Assembly (NCBI RefSeq): GCF_003867075.1 | Contig: NZ_CP032544.1 | Location: 1-64,000, forward strand | Length of the DNA stretch: 64,000 nucleotides | Source: Tenacibaculum mesophilum | GTDB lineage: Bacteria > Bacteroidota > Bacteroidia > Flavobacteriales > Flavobacteriaceae | Direction of reading: 5' to 3' | Shown: one piece after another, positions 40,275 through 48,251 of the stretch | How the letters are laid out: every line of letters starts with the position of its first letter | How positions within the stretch are numbered: position 1 is the stretch's first letter | Made by a program: the position numbers and the translations under genes | The notes under the pieces: generated by a model | What the model was told of the DNA's origin: nothing | Databases searched by the model: none | What the model saw: only the letters and a program-made list of their open reading frames with translations

Positions 40275-40748
40275 TTATTCGTGATGATAAGGCTCGTTAC
40301 GAAGAATGGTAAACCCACGATAAATTTGTTCGACAATAAATAAACGAATCATTTGATGAGAAAACGTCATTTTAGAGAGCGATAACTTTCCTTGTGCTTT
40401 ATTGTATACAGCCTCAGAAAATCCATACGGACCTCCAATAACCAACACTAGTTGCTTAATACCAGAGTTCATCTTCTTTTGTAAGTATTGTGAAAACTCC
40501 ATAGAAGTATGTTGTTTTCCTTTATCGTCTAACAAAACTAACTGGTCTGTAGCTTGTAGTTTAGATAGAATTAACTCGCCTTCTTTTTCTTTTTGTTGCG
40601 CCTCGCTTAGGTTTTTAACGTTTTTAATATCTGGAATAATCTCCAACTCAAACTTTACGTAATGTTTTAAGCGGTTTTGGTATTCGTCAATTAATTGCTG
40701 CAACTGTTTATTGTCAGTTTTGCCTATGGCGAGTAGTTTTATTTTCAT
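40275..40748 (-). CDS. rlmH: 23S rRNA pseudouridine-1915 N3-methyltransferase RlmH
   Basis: SPOUT methyltransferase acting on 23S helix 69 in the assembled 70S ribosome. The 157-residue length is exact for the family. The knotted SAM-binding site VIGGPYGFSE (about 105-114) and the C-terminal FSHQMIRLFIVEQIYRG with the ending NEPYHHE are canonical. A TAATTTTG element only 5 bases upstream suggests a leaderless or nearly leaderless mRNA. Confidence 0.97.
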   Translation of the reverse strand: MKIKLLAIGKTDNKQLQQLIDEYQNRLKHYVKFELEIIPDIKNVKNLSEAQQKEKEGELILSKLQATDQLVLLDDKGKQHTSMEFSQYLQKKMNSGIKQLVLVIGGPYGFSEAVYNKAQGKLSLSKMTFSHQMIRLFIVEQIYRGFTILRNEPYHHE

Positions 40749-40752
40749 ATGG

Positions 40753-40760
40753 CAAAATTA
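40753..40760 (-). promoter_or_regulatory. Promoter (-7) very close to the rlmH start
   Basis: TAATTTTG on the minus strand ends 5 bases before the ATG at 40748, so the predicted transcription start falls on or next to the start codon. Confidence 0.4.
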
Positions 40761-40784
40761 CGAATGTTTGACAAATTTTATAGA

Positions 40785-40950
40785 GATAGCTTTTAGGTTA
40801 AAAAACTAGCTTTAATAGCGGTGTGTAATAAGCTACTAAAACAGATTTTTGTAATTATAAAAAGAAGTTTACCGTATAATATGAACTATAAAAGTGTTTT
40901 AGTATAAGATCTTTTAAAATTTACTTGTTTTTTATCGTAGTTAGTTTTGT
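40785..40950. repeat. Palindromic spacer element, copy E1
   Basis: An intergenic element of about 165 bp shared with E2 (42965-43135). On the plus strand it begins with GCGGTGTGTAATAAGCTAC and ends with TTTTTTATCGTAGTTAGTTTTG. Internal complementarity includes TACTAAAACA (minus strand) with TGTTTTAGTA. Lies between the YwqK-like gene's 3' end and rlmH. Confidence 0.65.
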
Positions 40951-40951
40951 T

Positions 40952-41758
40952 TTACTTTTTATTAATATTTATTCTATTACCTTTTTTATCATAAAGCGTT
41001 TTTTTTATGATTCTCCCTTCTTGGTTGTATTCAATTTTTGATTTCAATTTTTCATTCTTATAATAAGTTCGCCAAACTCCAGCTTTTGTAAAATAATCAG
41101 TACCTAAATAGCTACCAGTTTCCATAATATTTCCATTAGGATAAAAACTAGTATGTGTACCTATCTTATTTCCTCTTTCATCAAATTCCTTTTCTTGATA
41201 TATAGTTCCGTTATCATAGTATATAATTAATTTGCCAACAAAATCACCTACATCATTATATTTAGCATCAAGTCGTAACTGACTATTTTTATAGTATTCA
41301 GTATTCTTTTGAATTATGCCTTTTTCAGTATATTCTTCTTTTGATTTAATTTGACCATTGCTCCAATAATTTATCCAATTTCCAACGGGCTTATTTTCTT
41401 TGTAAACCCCAGTAGATTGTAACTGCCCGTTTTTATAGTAACTCTCGTAGTTTCCATCCATTTCGTAAAACCCTTTACCAGAGTAACTACATGCAGTTTG
41501 AACTTGTCCGTTTTTATAATAAAGAACAAAAGCACCTTTAGGTTTTCCATTTTTATCAAAATTAATCATAGAATTTATAGAGCCGTCTTTCCTATAATAT
41601 GTCCAGTTACCATACGCTATCCCTTCACTATTTTTAAAACCTTCAGATTTTTTACTTCCATTGTCATAATAATCAATGTAATTTTGAGCACTTATAGAAT
41701 TTATTGATACTAAAAAAAGTACTAAAAAAAAGCTTATATATTTTTTCTTGAGTTTCAT
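40952..41758 (-). CDS. Exported YwqK-like MORN-variant repeat protein
   Basis: The 268 residues have a signal peptide (FFLVLFLVSINSISAQ) and then about ten repeats of the form xYYxNGxxxxxGxYxxG (YYDNGSKKSEG, YYKNGQVQTACSYSGKG, YYKNGQLQSTGVYKENKP, YWSNGQIKSKEEY, and so on). This repeat is found in the YwqK family, often annotated as the antitoxin of a toxin-antitoxin or polymorphic-toxin pair. No toxin is identifiable next door. It is part of the accessory patch between rlmH and the copper genes and is flanked by repeated spacer DNA on both sides. Confidence 0.7.
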   Translation of the reverse strand: MKLKKKYISFFLVLFLVSINSISAQNYIDYYDNGSKKSEGFKNSEGIAYGNWTYYRKDGSINSMINFDKNGKPKGAFVLYYKNGQVQTACSYSGKGFYEMDGNYESYYKNGQLQSTGVYKENKPVGNWINYWSNGQIKSKEEYTEKGIIQKNTEYYKNSQLRLDAKYNDVGDFVGKLIIYYDNGTIYQEKEFDERGNKIGTHTSFYPNGNIMETGSYLGTDYFTKAGVWRTYYKNEKLKSKIEYNQEGRIIKKTLYDKKGNRININKK

Positions 41759-42431
41759 TATTTAATTGATTATAATGGTTTTGTTTGTTTTGATGCTATT
41801 AAATTTAGCAAATGCACACAAAATTAAAAAACTGAAAGGATTTTAAGAAATAAGATAAAACAAGCAATTATTTATATTTGTTGCACAGGTAGATATTCTA
41901 TTTAAAGTTCAAGTGCAAGAATAATATTATTGATACAGACTGAAATGATTCTTTGCTAACAGGAGATATATTTATTACGGTTTTTTCATTTTTAAAAGTT
42001 TCCTTACTCTTTAGAATTTTCAGTTACTCTTCATTTCCAGTAGTTTGCTGATCTCTATTTGTTTGTAACATGTTTTAAGCAAGTAAAAACCGAATAGAAA
42101 ATCCGCGAGGTTTTTTTTGTTAATAGCTGATAAGTAGCAATTACTTATGGGAGTCGTTGTTGTACGTTTATAGTTTTTAAAAAAACGGTTCTTCTAATAC
42201 CACCTTATTACTTCCTTCTCGAAAGGTATTATCTTTGCTGTTTATCAGTTCAAAAGTAGGATATTGTACTCTTATTCTTTTTCTTTATGTGTAATAGTAG
42301 TTATTACTTTAGCTTCATATTTTGGAGAAATACTAATAAAATACAAAGCAAAAAAACTGTTAGACATAATGAAAGTACATTAAACTTTAAGACTAAACCT
42401 TTATTAATTATAATAAATATTGTAGATAGTT
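41759..42431. other. 673-bp stretch with no convincing gene
   Basis: The first 70 bp (41760-41830) repeat the sequence found upstream of the lipoprotein at 61335 (shared GCTATTAAATTxAGCAA core) and probably hold the promoter of the YwqK-like gene. TATATTTG at 41873-41880 is a good plus-strand -7 element followed by an imperfect stem (TTGCAC/GTGCAA). It could start a small RNA, but no product is evident. A 61-codon plus frame at 42287 has no family features. The rest looks like decayed spacer DNA with weak AT stems (for example TAATACC/GGTATTA near 42200-42234). Confidence 0.5.
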
Positions 42432-42959
42432 TTACTTCCAGAGTTCCCACCATTTTTTATTTTTTTCTTTAATGTTTTTGTCTGACGTTTTTTCCTTCAA
42501 TTCAATTTCATTTTTAACCTTTTCTTCTTCAATCTTAACAAACTCCTCTTTTATATACTTTACTGTAGAACTCGATGTATTTGGGTTGTTTATAATGTAA
42601 TCTAAAAGATCTTCCATTTTTTCATTTCCTACATAAGTAACATTAGAGTTAAAAAGTGCATTTAGGTTCATAATCGTTATATCAGAAGCTTTTCTTTTTA
42701 AAGAATTTACATATTCTTGTTCAAAACCATCCATGTCTTCTAGTGAATACATGATATTCCAAAATACATTAGGCTCACTTACCTCACTGAATCTTTCTAA
42801 TACCTTAAATAAGGTAACCATAGCTTTGTTTGATGTATGTTTTTTTAAAAAATTATCGTAAAGTTCATTAAAAAGATTTTCCAAAGGTGTAAAATCATCA
42901 TTTTCTGGTCTAAAATTTTCTATTTTATATAAAAGTTCTTTTTCAGTATAATTTTTCAT
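42432..42959 (-). CDS. Hypothetical protein, possibly an immunity protein
   Basis: A 175-residue soluble helical protein with a highly charged C-terminus (KEKTSDKNIKEKNKKWWELWK). I do not recognise the family with confidence. Features such as NIMYSLEDMDGFEQEYVNSL followed by ITIMNLNALFNSN recall small immunity proteins of polymorphic toxin systems, which would fit the neighbourhood. It lies downstream of the reverse transcriptase, separated by the repeated spacer E2. Confidence 0.55.
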   Translation of the reverse strand: MKNYTEKELLYKIENFRPENDDFTPLENLFNELYDNFLKKHTSNKAMVTLFKVLERFSEVSEPNVFWNIMYSLEDMDGFEQEYVNSLKRKASDITIMNLNALFNSNVTYVGNEKMEDLLDYIINNPNTSSSTVKYIKEEFVKIEEEKVKNEIELKEKTSDKNIKEKNKKWWELWK

Positions 42960-42964
42960 CTTTT

Positions 42965-43135
42965 TTATTTTTCTGATTATTTAATTTAATAGTGGTGTGT
43001 AATAAGTTACTAAAACAAGCTTTTGCTATTGTGAAAAGTGATTTATAGTGTGGTAGGTACAAACTATAAAAGTACTTTGGTTTAAAAAAGTATAAAATGC
43101 ACTTGTTTTTTGCCTCAGTTCTTTGTTGTGCTTTC
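42965..43135. repeat. Palindromic spacer element, copy E2
   Basis: Starts AGTGGTGTGTAATAAGTTAC and ends CCTCAGTTCTTTGTTGTGC on the plus strand, matching E1 at both ends. A central stem pairs AAAGT..TTTATAGT with ACTATAAA..ACTTT. It begins directly after the reverse transcriptase stop codon. Confidence 0.7.
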
Positions 43136-43140
43136 GTACT

Positions 43141-44634
43141 TTATTCATAATATGATGCTTTCGCTATAATTTTCTTTATTTCCGTTTTTGACACCTTTTT
43201 CTTTGTCTTGGTAATTGTTTTTTCTTCTATAATTGAAGTCTTGTTAAAGATATCCTTCAATTTGTCGTTTAACCAATCAATATTCCAAATTATAACAGTA
43301 TTGTCAGTTACCTTTTTACAAAGAGGTTCAGTATAGGTCTCAGCTTTATTTATTTTTAAATTCAATCTCTGAAACCAAACCATCATAAACGATGAATTAG
43401 GAACTTCTTTAAATTTGTTTCTAATTTTTTCAGCTAATACAAGTTTCTCTTTATCGTCTTTAATTCTACTTAAGAAAATGCTCAAAATTGCGATACAAGT
43501 CGGAACAACTCTAGGGTTTCTCAAAGCAATTTCGGTAACGAGACTTATTAAAGTCTCTAAGTTGTAGTCCTTTTTCTTTGATTTTTCAAGCACAACCAAG
43601 AAATCACGTATCTGTGTTTCTATTGTCCCTGAATTTGGAAAACTCTCGGAAAGTAGATAGAGTTGAATCAACCACTTTTGCTTATTTCCTGTAATGACTT
43701 GATTACTTATCCAATATTTTTTATCTGGTTTCAAAGAGCTTTTAATAATGTCACTAGATGCTGTTGTTTTGTCAGCATTAAGTTTAAGACCAATGTTAGA
43801 TAAAATTTCAGATAGTTCTTTTGCAATTTGTTCGGCTAGGAAAGAATTATTTGTAAATATCCTGTAATCATCTCTAAATCGTAAAATTCGATAATCTTTA
43901 ACTTCTTTTGAATCTAGCTTTTCAGTTAATAGCAAGTCTACATAGCCAAGAACTATTTCAGCTATAAAGTCCATTAATACACTACCTTGAGGAATTCCGT
44001 TTGTTTGACCATAGGACATATCTTGCAAGTGATTGTCAATTGTATTTCCAAGTAATGAATTCTTTCTGTTTTTTTTGGCTTTTAATTTCGTGTGAATTGC
44101 CCAAGGAATGGAATGCGTATAAATAGAACTATAACAGTCTGCAATATCTGTGTGTAAAACATATTTAAAGTCCAAAGATAGCGTGAGTGATTTTTGTTCA
44201 ATCATTTGCCACCAATTCAAAATTTGTGCAGTCTTATTAGTTTTTGCTTCAGATTCAGAAATTGCTGGTAAACTATGACATTCAATTTTATCGTTTGCTT
44301 GGAAAACAGCGAACCTATCTTTTAAAATTTTCCAATTAGATTCTTTTGTAATTGAGTTTACTAATGAAACATAAATTGCTGGATTAATTAATTGAAATGG
44401 TCTCCAAGCAAACTTTCCATCTTTGTTAGACAGCAGTTTGTAATTTACATTCTCTAAATCTCTAGGACTTTTATCTCTAAAATCAGAAATATTTTTTCCT
44501 TTTAGAGTTTTGTCAATTTTGTCAAGTAATTCTTGAAACGAAAAGTACTCTGGCAAACTGATATTGCTATAACTTTCTTGTTTTAAAAGTAAAGTTTTAG
44601 CTTCTTCATTAGTCAGTTTTAAAATGTCTTTCAT
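43141..44634 (-). CDS. Defence-type (UG/Abi-class) reverse transcriptase
   Basis: A 497-residue RNA-directed DNA polymerase. Motif A is HTDIADCYSSIYTHSIPWA (catalytic Asp163). Motif B is NGIPQGSVLMDFIAE (212-226). Motif C is LRFRDDYRIF, with the catalytic pair Asp255/Asp256 in RDD context instead of YADD. The IYTHSIPWA block after motif A is typical of the Abi/unknown-group reverse transcriptases that make up the DRT anti-phage systems. Residues from about 310 form a helical repeat-like domain (ISLVTEIALRNPRVVPTCIA), also typical of that class. There is no maturase, integrase or retron-like thumb. Exact DRT subtype unresolved. The codon use and AT content look like the neighbours. A 23-bp tandem array lies 160 bp upstream. 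Confidence 0.88.
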   Translation of the reverse strand: MKDILKLTNEEAKTLLLKQESYSNISLPEYFSFQELLDKIDKTLKGKNISDFRDKSPRDLENVNYKLLSNKDGKFAWRPFQLINPAIYVSLVNSITKESNWKILKDRFAVFQANDKIECHSLPAISESEAKTNKTAQILNWWQMIEQKSLTLSLDFKYVLHTDIADCYSSIYTHSIPWAIHTKLKAKKNRKNSLLGNTIDNHLQDMSYGQTNGIPQGSVLMDFIAEIVLGYVDLLLTEKLDSKEVKDYRILRFRDDYRIFTNNSFLAEQIAKELSEILSNIGLKLNADKTTASSDIIKSSLKPDKKYWISNQVITGNKQKWLIQLYLLSESFPNSGTIETQIRDFLVVLEKSKKKDYNLETLISLVTEIALRNPRVVPTCIAILSIFLSRIKDDKEKLVLAEKIRNKFKEVPNSSFMMVWFQRLNLKINKAETYTEPLCKKVTDNTVIIWNIDWLNDKLKDIFNKTSIIEEKTITKTKKKVSKTEIKKIIAKASYYE

Positions 44635-44751
44635 TTATGTTACTTGGTTTTTAGGTATGAAGCATAACTAGTTTATATACGTAATAAAATTACTTATATA
44701 TTCCTTTTACGGTAGGGTATACGGAACTTTTAGCAATTTTATTAACACTCT

Positions 44752-44759
44752 CAAATATA
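44752..44759 (-). promoter_or_regulatory. Likely promoter (-7) of the reverse transcriptase
   Basis: TATATTTG on the minus strand, predicting a leader of roughly 110 nt. The tandem array lies upstream of this promoter, separated by an AT hairpin (AAAAAAGT/ACTTTTTT, about 44774-44791). No good -33 is visible. Confidence 0.5.
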
Positions 44760-44793
44760 AAAAAAGTAAGATAAAAAAGTGTAACTTTTTTTA

Positions 44794-45158
44794 TCGGGTC
44801 GACACCCCAAGCCTAATCGGGTCGACACCCCAAGCCTAATCGGGTCGACACCCCAAGCCTAATCGGGTCGACACCCCAAGCCTAATCGGGTCGACACCCC
44901 AAGCCTAATCGGGTCGACACCCCAAGCCTAATCGGGTCGACACCCCAAGCCTAATCGGGTCGACACCCCAAGCCTAATCGGGTCGACACCCCAAGCCTAA
45001 TCGGGTCGACACCCCAAGCCTAATCGGGTCGACACCCCAAGCTTAATCGGGTCAACACTCCTTGCCTAAGGGGAGTGACACTCCCTCGGTAAGGGGAACG
45101 ATGCTCCCCGCCTAAGGGGAGTGTCATTCACTGCCTAAGGGGAGCAACTTCAAACAAG
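44794..45158. repeat. Tandem array of 23-bp hairpin-forming repeats
   Basis: Eleven nearly identical 23-bp units run from 44794 to 45046. Each carries GGGTCGACACCCC followed by AAGCCTAATC, and the eleventh differs by one base. Unit 12 (45047-45069) is intermediate. Units 13-15 (45070-45138) have diverged to a GGGGAGTG-type sequence, and a partial unit ends the array. Every unit keeps a small inverted repeat (GGGT/ACCC with loop CGAC, or GGGAGT/ACTCCC with loop GAC). It is over 55% G+C in an otherwise very AT-rich genome. No CRISPR-like unique spacers are present, and no long open frame crosses the array. It lies between the reverse transcriptase (minus strand, 160 bp away) and the copper genes. 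Confidence 0.95.
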
Positions 45159-45229
45159 TAAAAAGGTAAAATATTCGTATTGTGTAGAAAAATGTTTGTT
45201 AGGTGCTGTGAAGTATAAAGAAGTCTTTT

Positions 45230-45263
45230 TAAAAACAAATACACCCCAAAGAGGAGTGTATTT
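45230..45263 (-). terminator. Likely terminator of the copper group
   Basis: AAATACAC (45237-45244) pairs with GTGTATTT (45256-45263), plus two inner GC pairs. On the minus strand it is followed by a T-rich run. It lies about 100 bp past the HMA gene and separates it from the repeat array. Confidence 0.6.
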
Positions 45264-45365
45264 AAATGTAAAGTTTTATAAATAGTTAACTTAATAGCTT
45301 ACAAAAGCACAGGTGTTTTTGTTTGTTTCAATTTGTACCGTAAGTGAGAATTGTGTACTTACTTT

Positions 45366-45587
45366 TTATACTAAAGGCTCAGCTTTAAAACCTTTGCTTT
45401 TTACAATAGCAATTACTTCATCCGCAGTAATTCCTTTAGAACTTACGGTAAGAACTTTATCATCAAAATTAGTATCTACATTCCAATGGCAAATACCTTT
45501 AGCATTGTCTAAATCAGTTTGTACTTTTGATACACATCCTCCGCAGTTAAGGTTTGTTTTGAATTTTAACTCTTTATTATTTTCCAT
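45366..45587 (-). CDS. Small HMA-domain copper chaperone (CopZ-like)
   Basis: A 73-residue single heavy-metal-associated domain with the metal-binding motif NCGGCVSKV (CxxC) and the ferredoxin-like pattern ending in VKSKGFKAEPLV. It would pass Cu(I) to the CopA ATPase encoded upstream. It lies 158 bp after copA, and its upstream gap contains the palindrome TTGTACAA, also found before copA. Confidence 0.88.
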   Translation of the reverse strand: MENNKELKFKTNLNCGGCVSKVQTDLDNAKGICHWNVDTNFDDKVLTVSSKGITADEVIAIVKSKGFKAEPLV

Positions 45588-45650
45588 TTATATTAAAAAT
45601 TTATTTGTTATTGAATACTGCAAATTTCAGCACAACACCGTTGTTTGTTG

Positions 45651-45658
45651 TTGTACAA
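45651..45658. promoter_or_regulatory. TTGTACAA palindrome upstream of the HMA gene
   Basis: Perfect 8-bp palindrome 64 bp before the HMA start codon; the same word occurs upstream of copA (48182-48189). Candidate operator of a shared copper regulator. Nearby ACAAC/GTTGT also forms a small inverted repeat. Confidence 0.35.
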
Positions 45659-45744
45659 TTTTAAGATTGATTTGTGAGATTTACAGATTTACTTATTAAG
45701 TGAGATTTAAAACGTTCCGACACTTGCTAGTACCGAAACACTTG

Positions 45745-48165
45745 TTACTTTTTCCACTTTAATCGTAAGCTATTGCTAACCACACTAACACTACTCATAG
45801 CCATAGCTGCACCAGCAATCATAGGGTTTAATAAGAAACCATTAAATGGGTATAAAATACCAGCTGCAATAGGAATACCAATAAGGTTATAAATAAATGC
45901 CCAAAATAGGTTTTGTTTAATGGTAGCCACCGTTTGTTTTGATAGTTTTATAGCCTGCGGAATTTTACTTAGGTCAGATGATATAATGGTCATTTTAGCA
46001 ACATCCATCGCAATATCACTACCTTTTCCCATGGCAATACTCACATCAGCAGTAGCTAGGGCAGTACTGTCGTTAATACCATCACCCACCATGGCAACAG
46101 TTTTTCCTTGTTGTTGTAATTCTTTTACAAAATCAGCTTTGTGTTGTGGTAACACTTCAGCTTTGTAATGTTGAATACCTGTTTCTTCAGCAATTGATTT
46201 TGCAGTAGCTTCGTTGTCACCCGTAAGCATGTATAGTTCAATATCCATAGTCTGTAGTTCCTTAATAGCTTGTACCGAGGTTTCTTTTATTTTGTCAGAA
46301 ATAGCAAGTACAGAAAGTGCTTCTTTACTATTAGCAAACCAAATAACAGTTTTTGCTTGTTTGCTCCATTCGTCCGCCTGTTTTAAAAGTTCGTCCGCTA
46401 TGGTAACCTTATTATTTTCAGTCAATAACTTTTTATTACCCACAAAAAAGGTTTCTCCGTTATAATCAGCCTTAGCACCCTTACCTGTAATACTGTCGAA
46501 ATTTGTTAGTGGGGTAGTGGCAGTATCTCCTAAAAACTTTACAACTGCTTCTGCTAATGGATGTTCAGATTTTTTCTCAATACTTAAAAGAATGTTTTTA
46601 GCGGTATCATTATTCTGTAACCAAGATATACCAGTAACCTCTGGTTTTCCTTCGGTAATAGTTCCTGTTTTATCTAAAATAATAGCGTTTACTTTTTTAG
46701 CAGATTCAAGGCTTTCAGCATCTTTAATTAAAATACCTTTTTCGGCACCTTTACCAACGCCCACCATAATAGCGGTAGGAGTGGCAAGACCTAAAGCACA
46801 AGGACATGCAATAACCAATACGGTGATGGCAGCTAACAATCCTTGAACCACTCCGTTATCACCCCCTAAAATAAACCATATAATAAATGTAATCACAGCA
46901 ATACTCATAACTACAGGAACGAAAATACCTGCAATTTTGTCAACCAATTTCTGTACAGGAGCTTTACTGCCTTGTGCATCTTGTACCATTTTAATAATTT
47001 GAGCCAACATGGTTTCTTTTCCAACCTTAACGGCTTTGAATTGAAAACTTCCTTTTTGATTGATGGTTCCTGCAAACACTTTTTCATTTTCTTCTTTTAG
47101 TACCGGAACAGGTTCACCACTTAACATGCTTTCATCTACATACGAGTTTCCTGTAGTAACCATACCATCTACCGCAATTTTTTCTCCTGGTTTAACAAGA
47201 ATTGTATCATTTACGTTCACATTTTCAATAGGGGTTTGCTTTTCCGTTCCGTCAGGTTGTATCACAACCACAGTTTTAGGTTGTAAGCCCATCAATTTTT
47301 TAATAGCAGATGAGGTGTTTCCTTTGGCTTTTTCTTCTAATAGTTTTCCTAACAGAATAAATGCGATGATAACTGAAGCTGCCTCAAAATATACATGTGC
47401 TTCTAACCCTCTAGACTCCCAAAACTTAGGAAACAACATGTTGAATACACTAAAAATATACGCTATACCTGTACTTAAAGCAACCAAAGTGTCCATGTTT
47501 GCAGAACGATGTTTGGCTTGTTTCCATGCATTGATAAAAAAGTCTTTACCAAACCATAATAATACAGGGGTAGAGAAGGCCCACATAATAGGGTTGGCGT
47601 AAGGCATGTTCATAAAAAACATACCAATAACAACTACAGGTAACGAAAGGAGTACCGACCACATGGTTTTGGTTTTTAGTTGCTTGAACTTCTTTTCATG
47701 AATAGCTTCGAGGGTTTCTTGTTGTTTGGTTTCGTCTTCAATTAGTAAATCATAACCCGCACCTTGTACTGCTTTTTGCAGTTTTGTAGCATTGGTCATG
47801 TTTGGAAGATATTCTATCGTTAAATTTCCACTAGCAAAATTTACCGAAGCATTTACTACACCAGGTTCGTAGCTAACAATACTTTCAGCACTTCCTGCAC
47901 AAGAGGCACAAGTCATACCCAATACTGGAAATACTTTTTTAACAGTGGTTACACCGTAGCCCAAATCTTTTATAGCGGTAACGGCATTTGCAAGAACTTC
48001 TTCGTTGGTAACTGTAATAGCAGCTCTTTGGTTGTTTAGTTCTACTTTATGGGTTTCAATTCCTTCAACATGTGCTAAGCCTTTTTCAACGATTAAAGCA
48101 CAGTGTTCACTTTCCACACCTTCTAGAGGTAGGTAAATGATATCTTTATTGTTATTTGTTGCCAT
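45745..48165 (-). CDS. copA: Copper-exporting P1B-type ATPase
   Basis: An 806-residue inner-membrane pump exporting Cu(I). It has two N-terminal HMA domains. The second is intact (GMTCASCAG, Cys86/Cys89). The first has lost its first cysteine (VESEHC) and probably no longer binds metal. Then come eight membrane segments with the transport motif ACPCALGLATP, the phosphorylation site DKTGTITEGK, SEHPLAEAV in the nucleotide-binding domain and GDGINDSTALATADVSIAMG. Flanked by a CopZ-like chaperone gene downstream and an HMA-AraC regulator upstream. Confidence 0.96.
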   Translation of the reverse strand: MATNNNKDIIYLPLEGVESEHCALIVEKGLAHVEGIETHKVELNNQRAAITVTNEEVLANAVTAIKDLGYGVTTVKKVFPVLGMTCASCAGSAESIVSYEPGVVNASVNFASGNLTIEYLPNMTNATKLQKAVQGAGYDLLIEDETKQQETLEAIHEKKFKQLKTKTMWSVLLSLPVVVIGMFFMNMPYANPIMWAFSTPVLLWFGKDFFINAWKQAKHRSANMDTLVALSTGIAYIFSVFNMLFPKFWESRGLEAHVYFEAASVIIAFILLGKLLEEKAKGNTSSAIKKLMGLQPKTVVVIQPDGTEKQTPIENVNVNDTILVKPGEKIAVDGMVTTGNSYVDESMLSGEPVPVLKEENEKVFAGTINQKGSFQFKAVKVGKETMLAQIIKMVQDAQGSKAPVQKLVDKIAGIFVPVVMSIAVITFIIWFILGGDNGVVQGLLAAITVLVIACPCALGLATPTAIMVGVGKGAEKGILIKDAESLESAKKVNAIILDKTGTITEGKPEVTGISWLQNNDTAKNILLSIEKKSEHPLAEAVVKFLGDTATTPLTNFDSITGKGAKADYNGETFFVGNKKLLTENNKVTIADELLKQADEWSKQAKTVIWFANSKEALSVLAISDKIKETSVQAIKELQTMDIELYMLTGDNEATAKSIAEETGIQHYKAEVLPQHKADFVKELQQQGKTVAMVGDGINDSTALATADVSIAMGKGSDIAMDVAKMTIISSDLSKIPQAIKLSKQTVATIKQNLFWAFIYNLIGIPIAAGILYPFNGFLLNPMIAGAAMAMSSVSVVSNSLRLKWKK

Positions 48166-48180
48166 TTTTTTACTGTATTA

Positions 48181-48190
48181 ATTGTACAAT
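48181..48190. promoter_or_regulatory. ATTGTACAAT palindrome upstream of copA
   Basis: Perfect 10-bp palindrome starting 16 bp before the copA ATG, near a minus-strand TTTGTATTG stretch. Shares TTGTACAA with the site before the HMA gene. Candidate copper-responsive operator. Confidence 0.4.
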
Positions 48191-48251
48191 ACAAAGTTGG
48201 CATTAAGTTAGAGAAAATTTATTGTGGAATTTTGGAATTGATTTATAAGAT

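Noticed and set aside
42287..42472. 61-codon plus-strand frame
   Set aside because: Composition follows the AT-rich spacer; no start signal or recognisable motif, and it runs into the gene on the other strand.
43141..44634. Retron, DGR or group II intron RT
   Set aside because: No maturase or endonuclease domain, no template/variable repeat pair and no msr-msd-like inverted repeats beside it; motifs fit the Abi/UG class better.
44794..45158. CRISPR array
   Set aside because: The units are contiguous 23-bp tandem repeats with no unique spacers, and no cas genes are nearby.
47060..47602. 180-codon plus-strand frame, and others at 45920-46846
   Set aside because: Shadows of copA on the opposite strand; no family features.
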